From Buxus sempervirens (taxonomy: Eukaryota; Streptophyta; Magnoliopsida; Buxales; Buxaceae), in NCBI GenBank assembly GCA_947561395.2, contig OX387187.1, positions 42,763,253-42,827,252 on the forward strand: a stretch of 64,000 nt of DNA, in the 5' to 3' direction. Position numbers and translations under genes: made by a program. Positions 63,366-64,000 of the stretch are shown piece after piece (within the stretch, counting starts at the first letter, position 1; the number at the start of each line of letters is the position of its first letter). The notes under the pieces were generated by a model. That model made no database searches, was not told the origin of the DNA, and saw nothing but the letters and a program-made list of their open reading frames with translations.

Positions 63366-64000
63366 CTACTCCTGTGCAGGATCATCCCCGAGTCCTCGGC
63401 CACGTCCACCTCTACGGCGTCTCCCCCAAAGGGCTCGGCCTCTAGAGTATGCAAGAATCCGCTCGGCCGCATGGCGAGGATGCCGACCTACCACCTGCTG
63501 AAGATGATACTCCAAGCAATAATCCTCGAGATCTGGAGGAGGAGCAGGAGTAGAATCTGGGGAAGAAGCCTCGGGCTCAGCAGCAACCGGCCCAACTGGG
63601 CCCTCATCCAAAGCATCCTCTGCTCCCGCAGCTCCAGGAGGCCCAGCATCAGCAGCAGAGGGGCCGGGATCAGAAGTAGCTGAGTCCACAAAAAAGAGAA
63701 CAATCAGAAGACTCAAATATAAGAAAGAATAAAAGAGGAGAATTAAAAGAAGATCATACCAGGAATGTCTGCAGAAGGAGCAGGAGGATCCGGCTCGTCA
63801 AGACCAGCCGCGGGGGCATCCTCGGGATCAGCAGCCTGAGCCGGAGATGGGTCAGGAATCAGGAAATCATGCTCAAAGAAGGCGTCCTGATCATGGACCG
63901 GGCCCTGCACAAGTCAAACAAGCACATCAGAATAGCAGAAATGGGAAAATAATGAAAGAAATGAACATATGAGAGGGCCAGATACCTGTCTAGACTGGAG
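63366..64000 (-). CDS. aORF1 of element B: 3' part of PMD gene (runs off the window)
   Basis: Last exons on the minus strand: 63,986 to beyond 64,000 (ends LQSRQ|GTATCT), 63,760-63,904 (145 bp, starts GPVHDQDAFFEHDFLIPDPS) and 63,366-63,679 (314 bp, starts with the last two bases of a split Ala codon). The parts join in phase and end DDPAQE, TAG. It corresponds to exons 5-6 of aORF1 in element A: an Ala/Asp/Pro-rich acidic region, a short block (LQQVVGRHPRHAAERILAYS) and a C-terminal Arg/Gly tail (GRRRRGGRGRGLG). B has an extra intron in the region that is one exon in A. The PMD itself lies outside the window. It is more diverged from A than aORF2 or pol are. Confidence 0.65.

Overview
The window is nuclear DNA of a flowering plant, most likely a eudicot. 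It holds U2-type introns, plant-specific LTR retrotransposons of the Ty3/gypsy Tat group, plant mobile domain (PMD) genes, MULE/MITE debris and a PPR fragment. There is no operon structure and no rRNA. I could not recognise any tRNA gene. The species cannot be named from the sequence.

1-10,690 and 16,100-28,110: AT-rich genic/intergenic DNA. It carries a scattered family of very small two-exon genes (here P1-P8). Each member has a near-constant hydrophobic leader, a phase-1 intron directly behind it, a constant basic linker (DQKPRKLGGR) and a C-terminal tail that differs in every copy. P2, P5 and P8 are open (67, 64 and 63 codons). P1 has lost its splice acceptor and P3 its start codon. P4 and P6 are fragments, and P7 is split by a solo LTR. 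Between the copies lie a MULE-type element with a 9-bp target duplication, five foldback MITEs, a poly(A)-tailed retroposon, a PPR fragment and a 582-bp tandem array.

10,698-16,140: a solo LTR of family A (target duplication AAACC), then the remnant of another minus-strand LTR element (D). D has an LTR, a polypurine tract and, in antisense to the element, a decayed PMD gene.

28,110-64,000: a nest of retrotransposons. Element C (LTR from 29,033) was hit by a family-E solo LTR at its edge (CTATT duplication) and a family-A solo LTR (GCTCT duplication). Element A (minus strand; 3' LTR 33,365-35,174) appears inserted at about 33,364. Element B (plus strand; 5' LTR 47,357-49,633) is inserted inside A's gag-pro coding region and runs off the right edge. 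A and B share one layout: LTR, gag-protease-G-patch ORF, a -1 frameshift on an A9 run, pol (RT, degenerate RNase H, second RNase H, integrase), a conserved non-coding block, then two intron-containing genes in antisense: aORF2 (DUF7745/PMD-like with coiled coil) and aORF1 (PMD with Arg/Gly-rich ends). B's gag-pro and pol are uninterrupted. A's pol has one stop, and the antisense genes that can be judged are broken.

The most interesting feature is a set of short inverted-repeat arrays. In A they use CCGTA/TACGG, in B ATCCGG/CCGGAT and in C AACCGAAA/TTTCGGTT. Within an element the same motif recurs upstream of the LTR TATA box, directly upstream of the aORF2 TATA box (A and B), upstream of aORF1 (A) and in the gag leader (B). 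Between elements the motif has changed although pol is nearly the same. This looks like a cis-element system kept in step within each element. The element-encoded PMD-type proteins are an obvious but untested candidate for the trans-acting factor.
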